Counted from the stretch's first letter, positions 1-6,012 are shown. The stretch: DNA of 7,111 nt from an uncultured Erysipelotrichaceae bacterium (GCA_937893225.1 CALBJM010000080.1:1-7111); one strand, 5' to 3'. Notes: generated by a model from the letters alone, not told the origin. Numbers and translations: made by a program.

Positions 1-1354
1 ATCTCTTTCTCATTTCTCCTGTTCCTGCAGATACTACGTCAATGCATCCCCATGTTGTATAGCCAATGCAGTCTACACCATTAGCAATAGCTTTATCCAT
101 TGCTTCGATATGTTTTCTGTAGTAATCAATTCTAAATGGATCATGAATAGAACCATCTGCTTCTACAGTATCGTATGCACCTAAACCATTTTCTACGACC
201 ATCATAGGAATATTGTATCTCTGATACATCATTTCTAGATAATACTGTAAGCCATCAGGATCAACTGCCCAACCCCAATCAGAATATTCAAGATATTCAT
301 TCTTAGCACCAGCAGAGAAATTACCTGAAACCTTATCTGTAACCTTATGTGTTGTCACAAGAGAAGACATATAGTAAGAGAATGTATACATATCCACTGT
401 ACCTCTTGCCAAATCTTCCAAATCTTCTTCTGTAATATCTAAAGTTACATTATGCTCATTCCAAAGTCTTGTTGCATAAGAACCATACGCACCTAAGCAC
501 TGTACATCACCACAATAGTAGATGTTCTTTTCCCATTGGTGCTGGCAAGCAAGGATATCCTTAGGATCACAAGTTGCTGGATAATTTGTAATACCACAAA
601 TCATGCACCCAATCATATTGTTTGGATCGATTGCATGACCAATTTGTACAGCCTTTGCACTAGCTACAAATTTATAATGCAAATGTTGATATGCTTCCTG
701 GTATTCTTCATCACTGTGTTGTCCCCCAGCAAAATCAAGGAACATAATTGTATTATTAATTTCATTAAATGTTAGCCAATTGTGTACAAGTCCTTTATAT
801 TCTGTAAAGCATGTTGTTGCAAATCTAACAAAATGATCAATTGTTTCACGATTTGTCCAACCACCACAATGTTCTTCTAAGTACAATGGTGTATCGAAAT
901 GCCAAATTGTTACTAATGGTTCAATACCATACTTATGCATTTCCTTGAACATATCTCTATAGAATTCAACACCTTCTTTATTAGGCTCCTTTTCTAGTCC
1001 AGTTGGATACAATCTAGACCAAGAAATAGACATTCTAAACTGTTTAAATCCCATTTCCGCAAACAATGCAATATCTTCTTTATAATGATGATACCCATCT
1101 ACTGCTTCATGATTTGGATAATGATACTCATCTAATACTGCATACTTTGCACCTTCAGGTAATTTATCATGTTGTTCAAGAACACCATGATTTCCATCTT
1201 TATCAATATATGTTACTTTTCTTGTCTCGCTCACTGTGCCACCTGTTGTGACATCTGTCATAGCTGGGCCTCTACCACCAAGGTTCCAACCACCTTCATA
1301 CTGATTGGCAGCTACTGCGCCACCCCACAAAAATCCCTCTGGAAAATGTGCCAT
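1..1354 (-). CDS. 6-phospho-beta-glucosidase, glycoside hydrolase family 1 (3' end outside window)
   Basis: This cytoplasmic enzyme should hydrolyse phosphorylated beta-glucosides (such as cellobiose-6-phosphate or aryl-beta-glucoside-6-phosphates) delivered by a phosphotransferase system. The 451 visible codons start at ATG 1354-1352 with N-terminal FPEGFLWGGAVAANQYEG, the usual GH1 opening. The acid/base is E198 in TFNEIN and the nucleophile is E388 in VVENG. Near the visible end, VSAGTGEMRKR followed by a codon beginning with T (probably Tyr) is the 6-phosphate-binding loop, with Ser442, Lys450 and the probable Tyr452; this favours a 6-phospho enzyme over a plain beta-glucosidase. Family members are about 475-480 residues long, so only some 25-30 are missing. 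An AAGGAGA site six bases upstream fixes the start. Codon choice looks more biased than in the ABC genes, which fits high expression. The class is secure; the exact substrate is not. Confidence 0.95.
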   Translation of the reverse strand, partial: MAHFPEGFLWGGAVAANQYEGGWNLGGRGPAMTDVTTGGTVSETRKVTYIDKDGNHGVLEQHDKLPEGAKYAVLDEYHYPNHEAVDGYHHYKEDIALFAEMGFKQFRMSISWSRLYPTGLEKEPNKEGVEFYRDMFKEMHKYGIEPLVTIWHFDTPLYLEEHCGGWTNRETIDHFVRFATTCFTEYKGLVHNWLTFNEINNTIMFLDFAGGQHSDEEYQEAYQHLHYKFVASAKAVQIGHAIDPNNMIGCMICGITNYPATCDPKDILACQHQWEKNIYYCGDVQCLGAYGSYATRLWNEHNVTLDITEEDLEDLARGTVDMYTFSYYMSSLVTTHKVTDKVSGNFSAGAKNEYLEYSDWGWAVDPDGLQYYLEMMYQRYNIPMMVVENGLGAYDTVEADGSIHDPFRIDYYRKHIEAMDKAIANGVDCIGYTTWGCIDVVSAGTGEMRKR

Positions 1355-1360
1355 GTTTTC

Positions 1361-1367
1361 TCTCCTT
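1361..1367 (-). promoter_or_regulatory. Ribosome binding site of the 6-phospho-beta-glucosidase gene
   Basis: AAGGAGA on the minus strand lies six bases before ATG 1354 and supports that start. Confidence 0.8.
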
Positions 1368-1387
1368 TTATTAACTATAATTATTTT

Positions 1388-1403
1388 ATCAAAGCGTTTT
1401 CAT
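1388..1403 (-). promoter_or_regulatory. cre-like operator (CcpA site) before the GH1 gene
   Basis: The minus strand reads ATGAAAACGCTTTGAT. It matches the catabolite-responsive-element consensus (WTGNAANCGNWNNCW) at all but one defined position (G for C near the 3' end) and is nearly palindromic around the CG. It overlaps the proposed -10 box and start point, the position at which CcpA normally represses. Glucose repression of a beta-glucoside gene is the expected logic. CcpA itself is not in the window. Confidence 0.65.
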
Positions 1404-1429
1404 TATGCCTACATTTTTTCAAGAAACAA
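1402..1429 (-). promoter_or_regulatory. Candidate promoter of the 6-phospho-beta-glucosidase gene
   Basis: On the minus strand a -35-like TTGTTT (1429-1424) and a -10-like CATAAT (1407-1402) are separated by 16 bases, putting the start near 1395 and leaving a leader of about 40 bases. The boxes are imperfect. The 85-base gap after the ATPase gene holds no evident terminator, so read-through from the ABC genes is also possible. Confidence 0.4.
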
Positions 1430-1439
1430 AGTTCCAGTT

Positions 1440-2117
1440 TTATACGCACACTAATTTGCCATATTTTTGATCAATCCAATAATGCATATCACACATATCT
1501 GCTAGTACTTTATTATGTGTAACCATAATGATTGTTTTGCCTGCTTTGCTTAATTCTTGAAATATATGAATCACTTGTATCCCAGTCTCATGATCTAAAT
1601 TTCCTGTTGGTTCATCAGCAATAATCAATGGTGAATTCACAGAAAGTGCTCTAGCTATAGCAACTCTTTGTTGTTCTCCACCAGACAACAATGACGATTT
1701 GCTTTTTGCTTTTCTTTCATCAATCCCCAATGCATTTAATATGGTAAGGCATTCTTTTTCACTGATCATCTTTCGATTATCGGTTATATTAGATGCAATA
1801 TAAATATTTTGTATTGGCGTAAGATAAGGAATCAAATTGTAATTTTGATAAACCATAGATACACAATTTCTTCTATATCTCTCTAAGCCTATATTCTGTA
1901 TTTCATCACCTTCAAAAAGAATTTCTCCATCGTATTTTGTATCTAATCCACCTAGACAATAAAGCAATGTAGTCTTTCCTGCACCAGATTCTCCTGTAAT
2001 ACTATAAAACTTTCCCTTTTCAAAGGTTGCAGAAGTATTCGAAAAAATTTCACGTATGTGATCACCATCATAATATTTATACGACAAGTTCTTAATTTCT
2101 AAAATCGTATCACTCAT
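1440..2117 (-). CDS. ABC transporter ATP-binding protein (MacB/LolD type)
   Basis: This 225-residue nucleotide-binding subunit should power the FtsX-type permeases encoded just before it. All the working motifs are present: Walker A GESGAGKT (42-49), Q-loop Gln91 in VYQNYNLIP, signature LSGGEQQ (144-150), Walker B LIIADE with Asp168 and Glu169, D-loop NLD (173-175) and switch His201 in VTHN. The DEPTGNLD form and the absence of added domains are typical of the MacB/LolD/FtsE/salivaricin-type branch rather than of importers. The start ATG overlaps the stop of the preceding permease by eight bases (ATGAGTGA), and an AGGAG lies six bases upstream, so translation is probably coupled. The ATPase looks intact although one of its permeases is broken. 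The transported substrate is not shown by the sequence. Confidence 0.93.
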   Translation of the reverse strand: MSDTILEIKNLSYKYYDGDHIREIFSNTSATFEKGKFYSITGESGAGKTTLLYCLGGLDTKYDGEILFEGDEIQNIGLERYRRNCVSMVYQNYNLIPYLTPIQNIYIASNITDNRKMISEKECLTILNALGIDERKAKSKSSLLSGGEQQRVAIARALSVNSPLIIADEPTGNLDHETGIQVIHIFQELSKAGKTIIMVTHNKVLADMCDMHYWIDQKYGKLVCV

Positions 2118-3504
2118 ATACCGCTCCTCGCATTTGTTTTCTAATATTCAGTTTTCTGATCCGCAGAGTTGTAAAGACAACAGATAGACAAATCATCAAC
2201 AATATTCCTATGATAGAAAAAATTCCACAAGCAAAAATATTTCTAGGTTCTACAAATATATTTGGTTGTATGGTTTTTAACGATTGCCCTGTCAAGGTGT
2301 TCATTTGTGCATGAATTTGAAACATATCCCCGTATATTTGTTTTTCTAATATAGAAGATACAATGTATCCAAGACCTGTACCAATAACGATCCATACTAA
2401 AGACACAATAAAATACATATCTATATAAAAATGCAGCGTTGTTCGTTTTCTTTCTCCAAGTGCCTTTCGCACGCCAATATCATGTGCATTCTTTTTTTGC
2501 ATGAAAGATGTCATTGCAAACAAAGATACTACGGACAAGATCCATATACCTAAAAAGATAAATTCATAAATATACCGAATTCTTTGAATAGACTTAAGCA
2601 ATGAACCAAATTCACTTACATTCGTTTGTAAACCAAGCTTGGCTTGTGCGCCACCTTCACTTGTTATCTGAGAAAATTTTCTATTTTCTTCTAAAGAAAA
2701 CGCATTAAATTTTTCCACAAAGCGACTATATCCTTCAATATTCTTTGCAGAAAATGTAATATTTACTATTTCTATCGGTGAAACAACCATACCTGTTTTT
2801 TCATCATACATTCCATAATAATATGGATATTTTTCTAAAAGAGAAAAAATCGTACTATTGCGTACTATTGCTGGAGAAGTTTTTATAACCGTATCTTCAC
2901 TAGACAAAGCCCAACGATTATCCTCATAAAACCCAATCACTTGCAATTCCACGTTTTTACTATTTTGATTAAATGGATCTACAATTGTATACACATCTCC
3001 AATTTTTATGCCCTCTTGTTTTGCTCGTATTGGTAAAATGACTGTCCCCTCTACCAACTCATTTGCATAACAATCCTCGAGTTGAATCCCATTTTTTTCA
3101 AAATACTCGATATCTTTTAAACCATATAAATAATTTTCTGTATTTGTTGTGCTTGTCTGAACAATTGTATCAATTGCTAAATTATAGTTAGAATATTCTA
3201 GATTATCATCTTTGCACAACTGATCCAGATCCATCATAAATATCTGCGTTATATTTTGATTTAAATCAGCATCACTTGCAAACAAAGAATTCTCAGATTC
3301 TTTAGAATAAAAGCCTTCATTTTTGAAGGATAAGCGCATATCTAAAGAATTTGCAAGATTTGTTTCAATTGTATTCCCTGAAATAAAAAACAAACACAGT
3401 GAAAAAAGTGTCGCAGAAAAAATAACAATAGGAATGTAGAATAAAAAATCACGTTTCTTACTCTTAATCGTATCTTTTAATATATTCCATCGTTGCTTTT
3501 TCAT
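2110..3504 (-). CDS. MacB/FtsX-family ABC transporter permease (intact, second of two)
   Basis: This 464-residue membrane protein has MacB-like topology: a basic N-terminus, TM1 at about 20-43, a large extracytoplasmic domain (about 44-310), then TM2 (about 311-335), TM3 (about 361-385) and TM4 (about 422-446). After TM2, HDIGVRKALGERKR (341-354) is the conserved FtsX cytoplasmic motif thought to couple to the ATPase. I chose ATG 3504, preceded by GGAGAGG at six bases. An upstream TTG at 3522 is in frame but has no such site and would overlap the previous gene. The upstream stop TAG (3508-3506) is one base away, so the genes are coupled. With its ATPase it could form an exporter or mechanotransmission complex, either as a homodimer or, before the damage to its neighbour, as a heterodimer. 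The substrate is unknown; self-protection or export of the adjacent secreted protein is an inference. Confidence 0.88.
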   Translation of the reverse strand: MKKQRWNILKDTIKSKKRDFLFYIPIVIFSATLFSLCLFFISGNTIETNLANSLDMRLSFKNEGFYSKESENSLFASDADLNQNITQIFMMDLDQLCKDDNLEYSNYNLAIDTIVQTSTTNTENYLYGLKDIEYFEKNGIQLEDCYANELVEGTVILPIRAKQEGIKIGDVYTIVDPFNQNSKNVELQVIGFYEDNRWALSSEDTVIKTSPAIVRNSTIFSLLEKYPYYYGMYDEKTGMVVSPIEIVNITFSAKNIEGYSRFVEKFNAFSLEENRKFSQITSEGGAQAKLGLQTNVSEFGSLLKSIQRIRYIYEFIFLGIWILSVVSLFAMTSFMQKKNAHDIGVRKALGERKRTTLHFYIDMYFIVSLVWIVIGTGLGYIVSSILEKQIYGDMFQIHAQMNTLTGQSLKTIQPNIFVEPRNIFACGIFSIIGILLMICLSVVFTTLRIRKLNIRKQMRGAVYE

Positions 3505-3505
3505 T

Positions 3506-3880
3506 CTAATCCTCTCCACCAAACACTTGTCTTGGATGAAAGCTACAAATCATTTTTCTACAAACAAGTAAGCAACAAATACAGCTCGCAAAAACATACC
3601 CTATTAAATTCATAAATATATATGGTGTCATTTTCAACATAGATTGCATCTGTTGCGCTGATATATGTATCTCATTCAAGCTAAAAGCATACTTACTCGA
3701 TTGCAAAAGCACCGAGTTTCTATCTGAAATTGATGCATTCAATAACCATAGTCCAAATTTGCGAACACATACCAAAGCTATCGGAAAAGCAATACACGCG
3801 CTTAATACAATAATGATTGCCGTTTCGATAGCCATCTGTATGATTAATTTTTTCTGCTTTTCTCCTAAGGATTGCAACAA
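3506..3880 (-). CDS. C-terminal piece of the broken permease (TM3 and TM4)
   Basis: The open frame begins LQSLGEKQKK, the end of the FtsX coupling motif, followed by TM3 (about 15-37) and TM4 (about 86-108). The nominal TTG start at 3880 lies inside the conserved motif and has no ribosome site, so it is an artefact of the frameshift. The piece ends one base before the next permease gene and carries that gene's ribosome site in its last codons. Confidence 0.45.
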   Translation of the reverse strand: MLQSLGEKQKKLIIQMAIETAIIIVLSACIAFPIALVCVRKFGLWLLNASISDRNSVLLQSSKYAFSLNEIHISAQQMQSMLKMTPYIFMNLIGYVFASCICCLLVCRKMICSFHPRQVFGGED

Positions 3881-3882
3881 AG

Positions 3883-4146
3883 TTAATTCCCTCTATTTTT
3901 CAAACAATGCATACATGTACTAACAATAACAACGATAAGTGTTACTATGCCAACGATCCATAACAAATATGAAAATGATGATAAAATTGCAGAAATATAT
4001 GTATATACAGGTGCATCCTCCATCAAAGAAGAATTAATTTGAATTTCACCACTTTTATACGCATCAGATTGTTGAATGTACTTTATCAAGTTTTCTGTTG
4101 TTTCTAAATTCTGCATTTCAAATGTTACAGGATGTACATAGTCCAT
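3883..4146 (-). CDS. Middle piece of the broken permease (TM2)
   Basis: This 87-codon piece is in frame with the N-terminal piece. It ends the extracytoplasmic domain and contains TM2 (about 58-79), then stops after KNRGN because of the frameshift. The ATG at 4146 has no convincing ribosome site, so independent translation is doubtful. Confidence 0.4.
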   Translation of the reverse strand: MDYVHPVTFEMQNLETTENLIKYIQQSDAYKSGEIQINSSLMEDAPVYTYISAILSSFSYLLWIVGIVTLIVVIVSTCMHCLKNRGN

Positions 4147-4164
4147 ATCTTCTATAGGTATTGT

Positions 4165-4989
4165 TTAATTTAATGTTTCTGATGCATTATCTTTTTGAAA
4201 TTGGATTGCTTCTTGTTTGATCTTTTCAAGTGCTTTTAATGGAAGGTAAATTGGCAATTCCAAAGAACCATCCTCATTTTCAACACAACTCTTTCCTGAC
4301 GAAAGTAAATACGTCCCTATGATTCTCAAATTCCACTCTTTATAAGAAATCACATTTTTTGATTCATCAAGTATAGATGTAGACACTGTAAACATATCTG
4401 AAGAATTTTGTAAATCCGGATTTGTTGTATACCATTTAGCAAACACTTCCGTCGGGATAAAACAAACCATTTCTCCACTATTGATTTCATTTTCATCAAA
4501 AAAATCCGAACCATTTTTCCGATACACCATTATGTTATTATTTTGAATTTCACTAATACTTTTTTGAGAAACACCTTTCAGCGTTATTTTATGCATATCT
4601 GAAAAAGCGCTTTCAACAGACGAATAAACATCTTTTGAACCATCTGAATGATACCTAATTGGTCGTATAAGCCTAGCTTGTGAAGAAACAGAAAGATCAT
4701 AATTTGTGATTCCTTCTTGAGAAGAATAATCATGAATACAATCAATATATTCTTTTTCTTTTTCAAAAAATTCATTTTCTGTAGATGATTTCTGTAAAGG
4801 TGTAGTAATTGCAGAAAATACAGAAACGCGCATATCAGTGTTTTGTGATAGAACAGAATCTAAGACATTTGTTAATTGTGTTGTGAGGAATGTGCAAATA
4901 AAAAGTGCCGACAAAAAAACATACATCATCAATTGCCTAATATATGAAAAAGGCTTATAGCGAAAATGATAGAGTATTCTTTTAAACAT
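4165..4989 (-). CDS. N-terminal piece of the broken permease (TM1 and most of the extracytoplasmic domain)
   Basis: This is the only piece with a proper start and ribosome site. It has 274 residues, with a basic N-terminus, one membrane segment at 19-40 and a hydrophilic remainder, and ends ASETLN before the premature TAA. If translated it would be a membrane-anchored fragment lacking the FtsX core. The following in-frame codons (TIPIED) lead directly into the next piece. Confidence 0.6.
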   Translation of the reverse strand: MFKRILYHFRYKPFSYIRQLMMYVFLSALFICTFLTTQLTNVLDSVLSQNTDMRVSVFSAITTPLQKSSTENEFFEKEKEYIDCIHDYSSQEGITNYDLSVSSQARLIRPIRYHSDGSKDVYSSVESAFSDMHKITLKGVSQKSISEIQNNNIMVYRKNGSDFFDENEINSGEMVCFIPTEVFAKWYTTNPDLQNSSDMFTVSTSILDESKNVISYKEWNLRIIGTYLLSSGKSCVENEDGSLELPIYLPLKALEKIKQEAIQFQKDNASETLN

Positions 4990-5018
4990 TATTACCTCAA
5001 TATCCCATAAATGTTATA

Positions 5019-5050
5019 AAAGGAATCTTCTCCTATAATAAGATTCCTTT
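5019..5050 (-). terminator. Weak terminator or attenuator between the secreted protein and the ABC genes
   Basis: A perfect 11-bp stem, AAAGGAATCTT with AAGATTCCTTT, encloses a 10-base loop, starting ten bases after the TGA of the secreted-protein gene. Only three pairs are G-C and the following U run is about four bases, so termination should be partial. That would give many transcripts of the small protein and fewer of the transporter. It could also simply stabilise the 3' end. Confidence 0.5.
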
Positions 5051-5059
5051 GTATTAATT

Positions 5060-5398
5060 TCACAATAAAAAGCCTGTTTTTGTTCCTGTACCACCTGAAA
5101 CAGATAATGTGTAATAAATATGTTTTCCAGAAATTGACGTAGAAAAACTAAGAACTTTTCTATTACCTGTTACTGAAGTCACACGAAAATCTGCACTTTT
5201 AACATTGCCTGCTGAATCTGCGGTATATGTTCCAGAAATAGTTGCATATATACCATTGCCAACAGATACTCGCTTGCTAATTTCATGTGCTATTACCCGA
5301 GGAGTAATACTGTAACTGCAAATAGCTGAATCGACATTATTTTCTGCATAAATAGGTGTAGATGGAAGTGCTAATAGAGCAGCAATTGACGCAATCAT
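5060..5398 (-). CDS. Small secreted protein, unknown function; start displaced by an A8 tract
   Basis: The open frame gives 112 residues beginning MIASIAALLALPST, a signal-peptide core ending PIYA before ENN, with no basic N-terminus. The mature part (about 94 residues) is rich in Ser, Thr, Gly and Val with alternating beta-strand-like stretches (GIYATISGTYTADSAGN, YYTLSVSGGTG) and one cysteine. An ideal AGGAGG (5418-5423) points instead to ATG 5411, six bases away. That ATG leads into eight As and a wrong frame that stops after 24 codons. With seven As the protein would start MKKIMIAS and be 116 residues with a complete signal peptide. As written, a TGA sits just upstream in frame and only the ATG at 5398, poorly placed 19 bases from the ribosome site, remains. 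I recognise no family. The position before FtsX permeases and an ATPase suggests an exported effector, bacteriocin-like factor or ligand, by inference only. Confidence 0.65.
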   Translation of the reverse strand: MIASIAALLALPSTPIYAENNVDSAICSYSITPRVIAHEISKRVSVGNGIYATISGTYTADSAGNVKSADFRVTSVTGNRKVLSFSTSISGKHIYYTLSVSGGTGTKTGFLL

Positions 5399-5400
5399 TA

Positions 5401-5408
5401 TTTTTTTT
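5401..5408 (-). repeat. A8 homopolymer directly after the start codon of the secreted-protein gene
   Basis: Eight As follow ATG 5411-5409 on the minus strand. Seven As put the signal peptide in frame; eight do not. The tract is long enough for replication or transcription slippage, and also for a sequencing miscount. Confidence 0.8.
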
Positions 5409-5417
5409 CATATAAGA

Positions 5418-5423
5418 CCTCCT
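5418..5423 (-). promoter_or_regulatory. Strong ribosome binding site of the secreted-protein gene
   Basis: A consensus AGGAGG lies six bases before ATG 5411 and 19 bases before ATG 5398. Its spacing identifies 5411 as the ancestral start and so exposes the frame problem in the A8 tract. Confidence 0.8.
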
Positions 5424-5489
5424 AGCGTATTATTGAAGATTCAAAAACAAATCATTCACAATATACACTTCTACTTAAGGAAAGAATAA

Positions 5490-5510
5490 TGTATATTATC
5501 CAAATATACA
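5490..5510. promoter_or_regulatory. Inverted repeat TGTATATT-N5-AATATACA, candidate operator
   Basis: Perfect 8-bp half-sites flank TGGAT in the leader of the secreted-protein gene. A third copy of TGTATATT lies at 5467-5460 on the minus strand, in direct orientation with the first half-site and 43 bases from it. A repressor or response-regulator site is possible; in such AT-rich DNA chance is a real alternative. Confidence 0.35.
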
Positions 5511-5550
5511 ATCCATGAAACCGATTATTTTTATTAGTTTCCATTTGATC

Positions 5551-5566
5551 ATGAAAACGTTTTTAT
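5551..5566 (+). promoter_or_regulatory. Second cre-like operator
   Basis: The plus strand reads ATGAAAACGTTTTTAT, one defined mismatch from the CcpA operator consensus (T for C near the end) and sharing its first nine bases with the site before the GH1 gene. It overlaps the -10 box and start region of the proposed cassette promoter, so repression on glucose would be expected. Confidence 0.45.
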
Positions 5567-5591
5567 ATTCTAATCGTATAGTAGTTGTTAA
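5562..5591 (-). promoter_or_regulatory. Candidate promoter of the secreted protein/ABC cassette
   Basis: TTAACA (5591-5586) and TATAAA (5567-5562), each one base off consensus, are 18 bases apart on the minus strand. Transcription would begin near 5555 and give a leader of about 145 bases carrying the TGTATATT repeats. A second, weaker start within the leader cannot be excluded (TTGTAT at 5511-5506 with TATTCT at 5488-5483). Confidence 0.45.
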
Positions 5592-5820
5592 TTCTTCATT
5601 TTTCTGCACGCTTGTCCATACGACTGGCTTGATATGATTCATATACTTCGGACCAACGATTTGTCTATCCAATTTTCAGATTTCACCTCACGATGAATGC
5701 CATTGGATCCAACTATATCTTAATGACTATAGTCCTTGACAAAGAGTACGTTTTGCAAATATGTATTAATGAAATTGTAAAAATGTGGCTTTCTAGAGTA
5801 CATATCACAACATGTAAATG

Positions 5821-5849
5821 AAAAAATACCGGATGCCCCGTCCGGTATT
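5821..5849 (-). terminator. Strong rho-independent terminator
   Basis: A 9-bp perfect stem, AATACCGGA with TCCGGTATT, encloses a 7-base C/G-rich loop (5825-5849). On the minus strand it is followed directly by a run of six Ts (5826-5821). The plus strand lacks a U run after the stem, so the terminator acts on minus-strand transcripts. Confidence 0.8.
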
Positions 5850-5992
5850 GATTCATTATTTTGCATTCATATGTACTTGAGGAGGACACATTTATGCGCG
5901 GAGCCATTATGCCTTTTTCCGTTTGCCCAAAACGGATACTCCGTTAGTTCGAGCTACCATCTAAAGAAGTGTTTATATTGGAAAGAGTAATG

Positions 5993-6004
5993 GTTAGCTC
6001 TAAC
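5993..6004. promoter_or_regulatory. GTTAG-N2-CTAAC palindrome at the start of the small transcript
   Basis: This 12-bp palindrome lies at or just after the predicted start (about 6006), and CTAAC recurs directly next to it (6004-6008). Together with the related palindrome over the -10 box it resembles operators of MarR-family repressors, such as the GTTAG-containing sites of MepR. No such regulator is encoded in the window. Confidence 0.4.
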
Positions 6005-6012
6005 TAACTATT

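Larger units (their letters stand above)
3506..4989 (-). pseudogene. MacB/FtsX-family permease, first of two, broken by a nonsense codon and a frameshift
   Basis: Three consecutive open pieces together make one four-TM permease: TM1 at residues 19-40, an extracytoplasmic domain, TM2 in the second piece, and TM3 and TM4 in the third. Pieces one and two are in the same frame, separated only by TAA at 4167-4165 and six further sense codons. Between pieces two and three the frame shifts near 3886-3893: the conserved post-TM2 motif reads KNR in one frame and RELTLLQSLGEK in the next. The span is 1484 bases, one short of a multiple of three, so one inserted base would restore a protein of about 494 codons apart from the stop. 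The start ATG 4989 has a GAGG site five bases upstream. Unless both lesions are sequencing errors, no functional permease is made. Its closest functional relative in the window is the intact neighbour. Confidence 0.8.
5424..5820. other. Intergenic stretch with promoter elements and possible degraded coding sequence
   Basis: This stretch holds no supportable intact gene. The half next to the cassette carries the promoter, cre-like site and inverted repeat listed separately. Between about 5596 and 5706 on the minus strand, two overlapping frames (REVKSENWIDK, then NRWSEVYESYQASRMDKR) look like pieces of one small helical protein split by a frameshift. The WSEVYESYQASRM pattern recalls the start of IS66-type TnpA accessory proteins, but it is too short to be sure. 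Around 5713-5820 I see nothing beyond AT-rich sequence. Confidence 0.3.
5821..6006 (-). ncRNA. Candidate small RNA or orphan leader transcript
   Basis: A near-consensus promoter (6041-6013) and a strong terminator (5849-5821) bound about 185 bases without a convincing gene. On the minus strand three segments compete: AACGGA (5945-5940) can pair with TCCGTT over a 3-base loop, or TCCGTTT (5936-5930) can pair with AAACGGA (5924-5918) over a 5-base loop; both use the middle segment. Next comes CCUCCUC (5885-5879), apparently unpaired, which is complementary to Shine-Dalgarno sequences. It matches no riboswitch, T-box, 6S, SRP or tmRNA consensus that I know. Alternatives are the leftover leader of a deleted gene or a very short reading frame (17 codons, 5960-5907, no ribosome site). 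Confidence 0.35.

Noticed and set aside
536..1522. Plus-strand open frames at 536-775, 1066-1251 and 1169-1522
   Set aside because: They are antisense to the 6-phospho-beta-glucosidase and the end of the ATPase gene, have no ribosome sites and encode no recognisable protein.
3505..3522. TTG start at 3522 for the second permease
   Set aside because: ATG 3504 has GGAGAGG at six bases and abuts the previous stop; the TTG would extend into the previous gene without a ribosome site.
3883..3893. Programmed frameshift in the first permease
   Set aside because: There is no slippery heptamer with a downstream structure, and a nonsense codon 270 bases earlier already interrupts the same gene.
4584..4775. 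Minus-strand 63-codon frame
   Set aside because: It is a shadow inside the N-terminal piece of the broken permease, Ile/Lys-rich with no ribosome site.
5496..5672. Minus-strand 58-codon frame from TTG 5672, or 48 codons from ATG 5642
   Set aside because: It has no well-spaced ribosome site, runs through the proposed promoter and cre-like site, and resembles no known family. The frame could be chance.
5703..5712. Ten-base palindrome TTGGATCCAA
   Set aside because: It is an isolated perfect palindrome with no repeat partner or promoter nearby, expected occasionally by chance.
5736..5768. Plus-strand TTGACA with TATGTA as promoter
   Set aside because: The -10 matches only half the consensus and no plus-strand gene follows.
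5713..5907. Minus-strand 64-codon frame
   Set aside because: It reads straight through the strong terminator at 5821-5849 and has only a weak AAAAAGG before its ATG. Its start overlaps the stop of a 17-codon frame (TAATG), which I take as chance.
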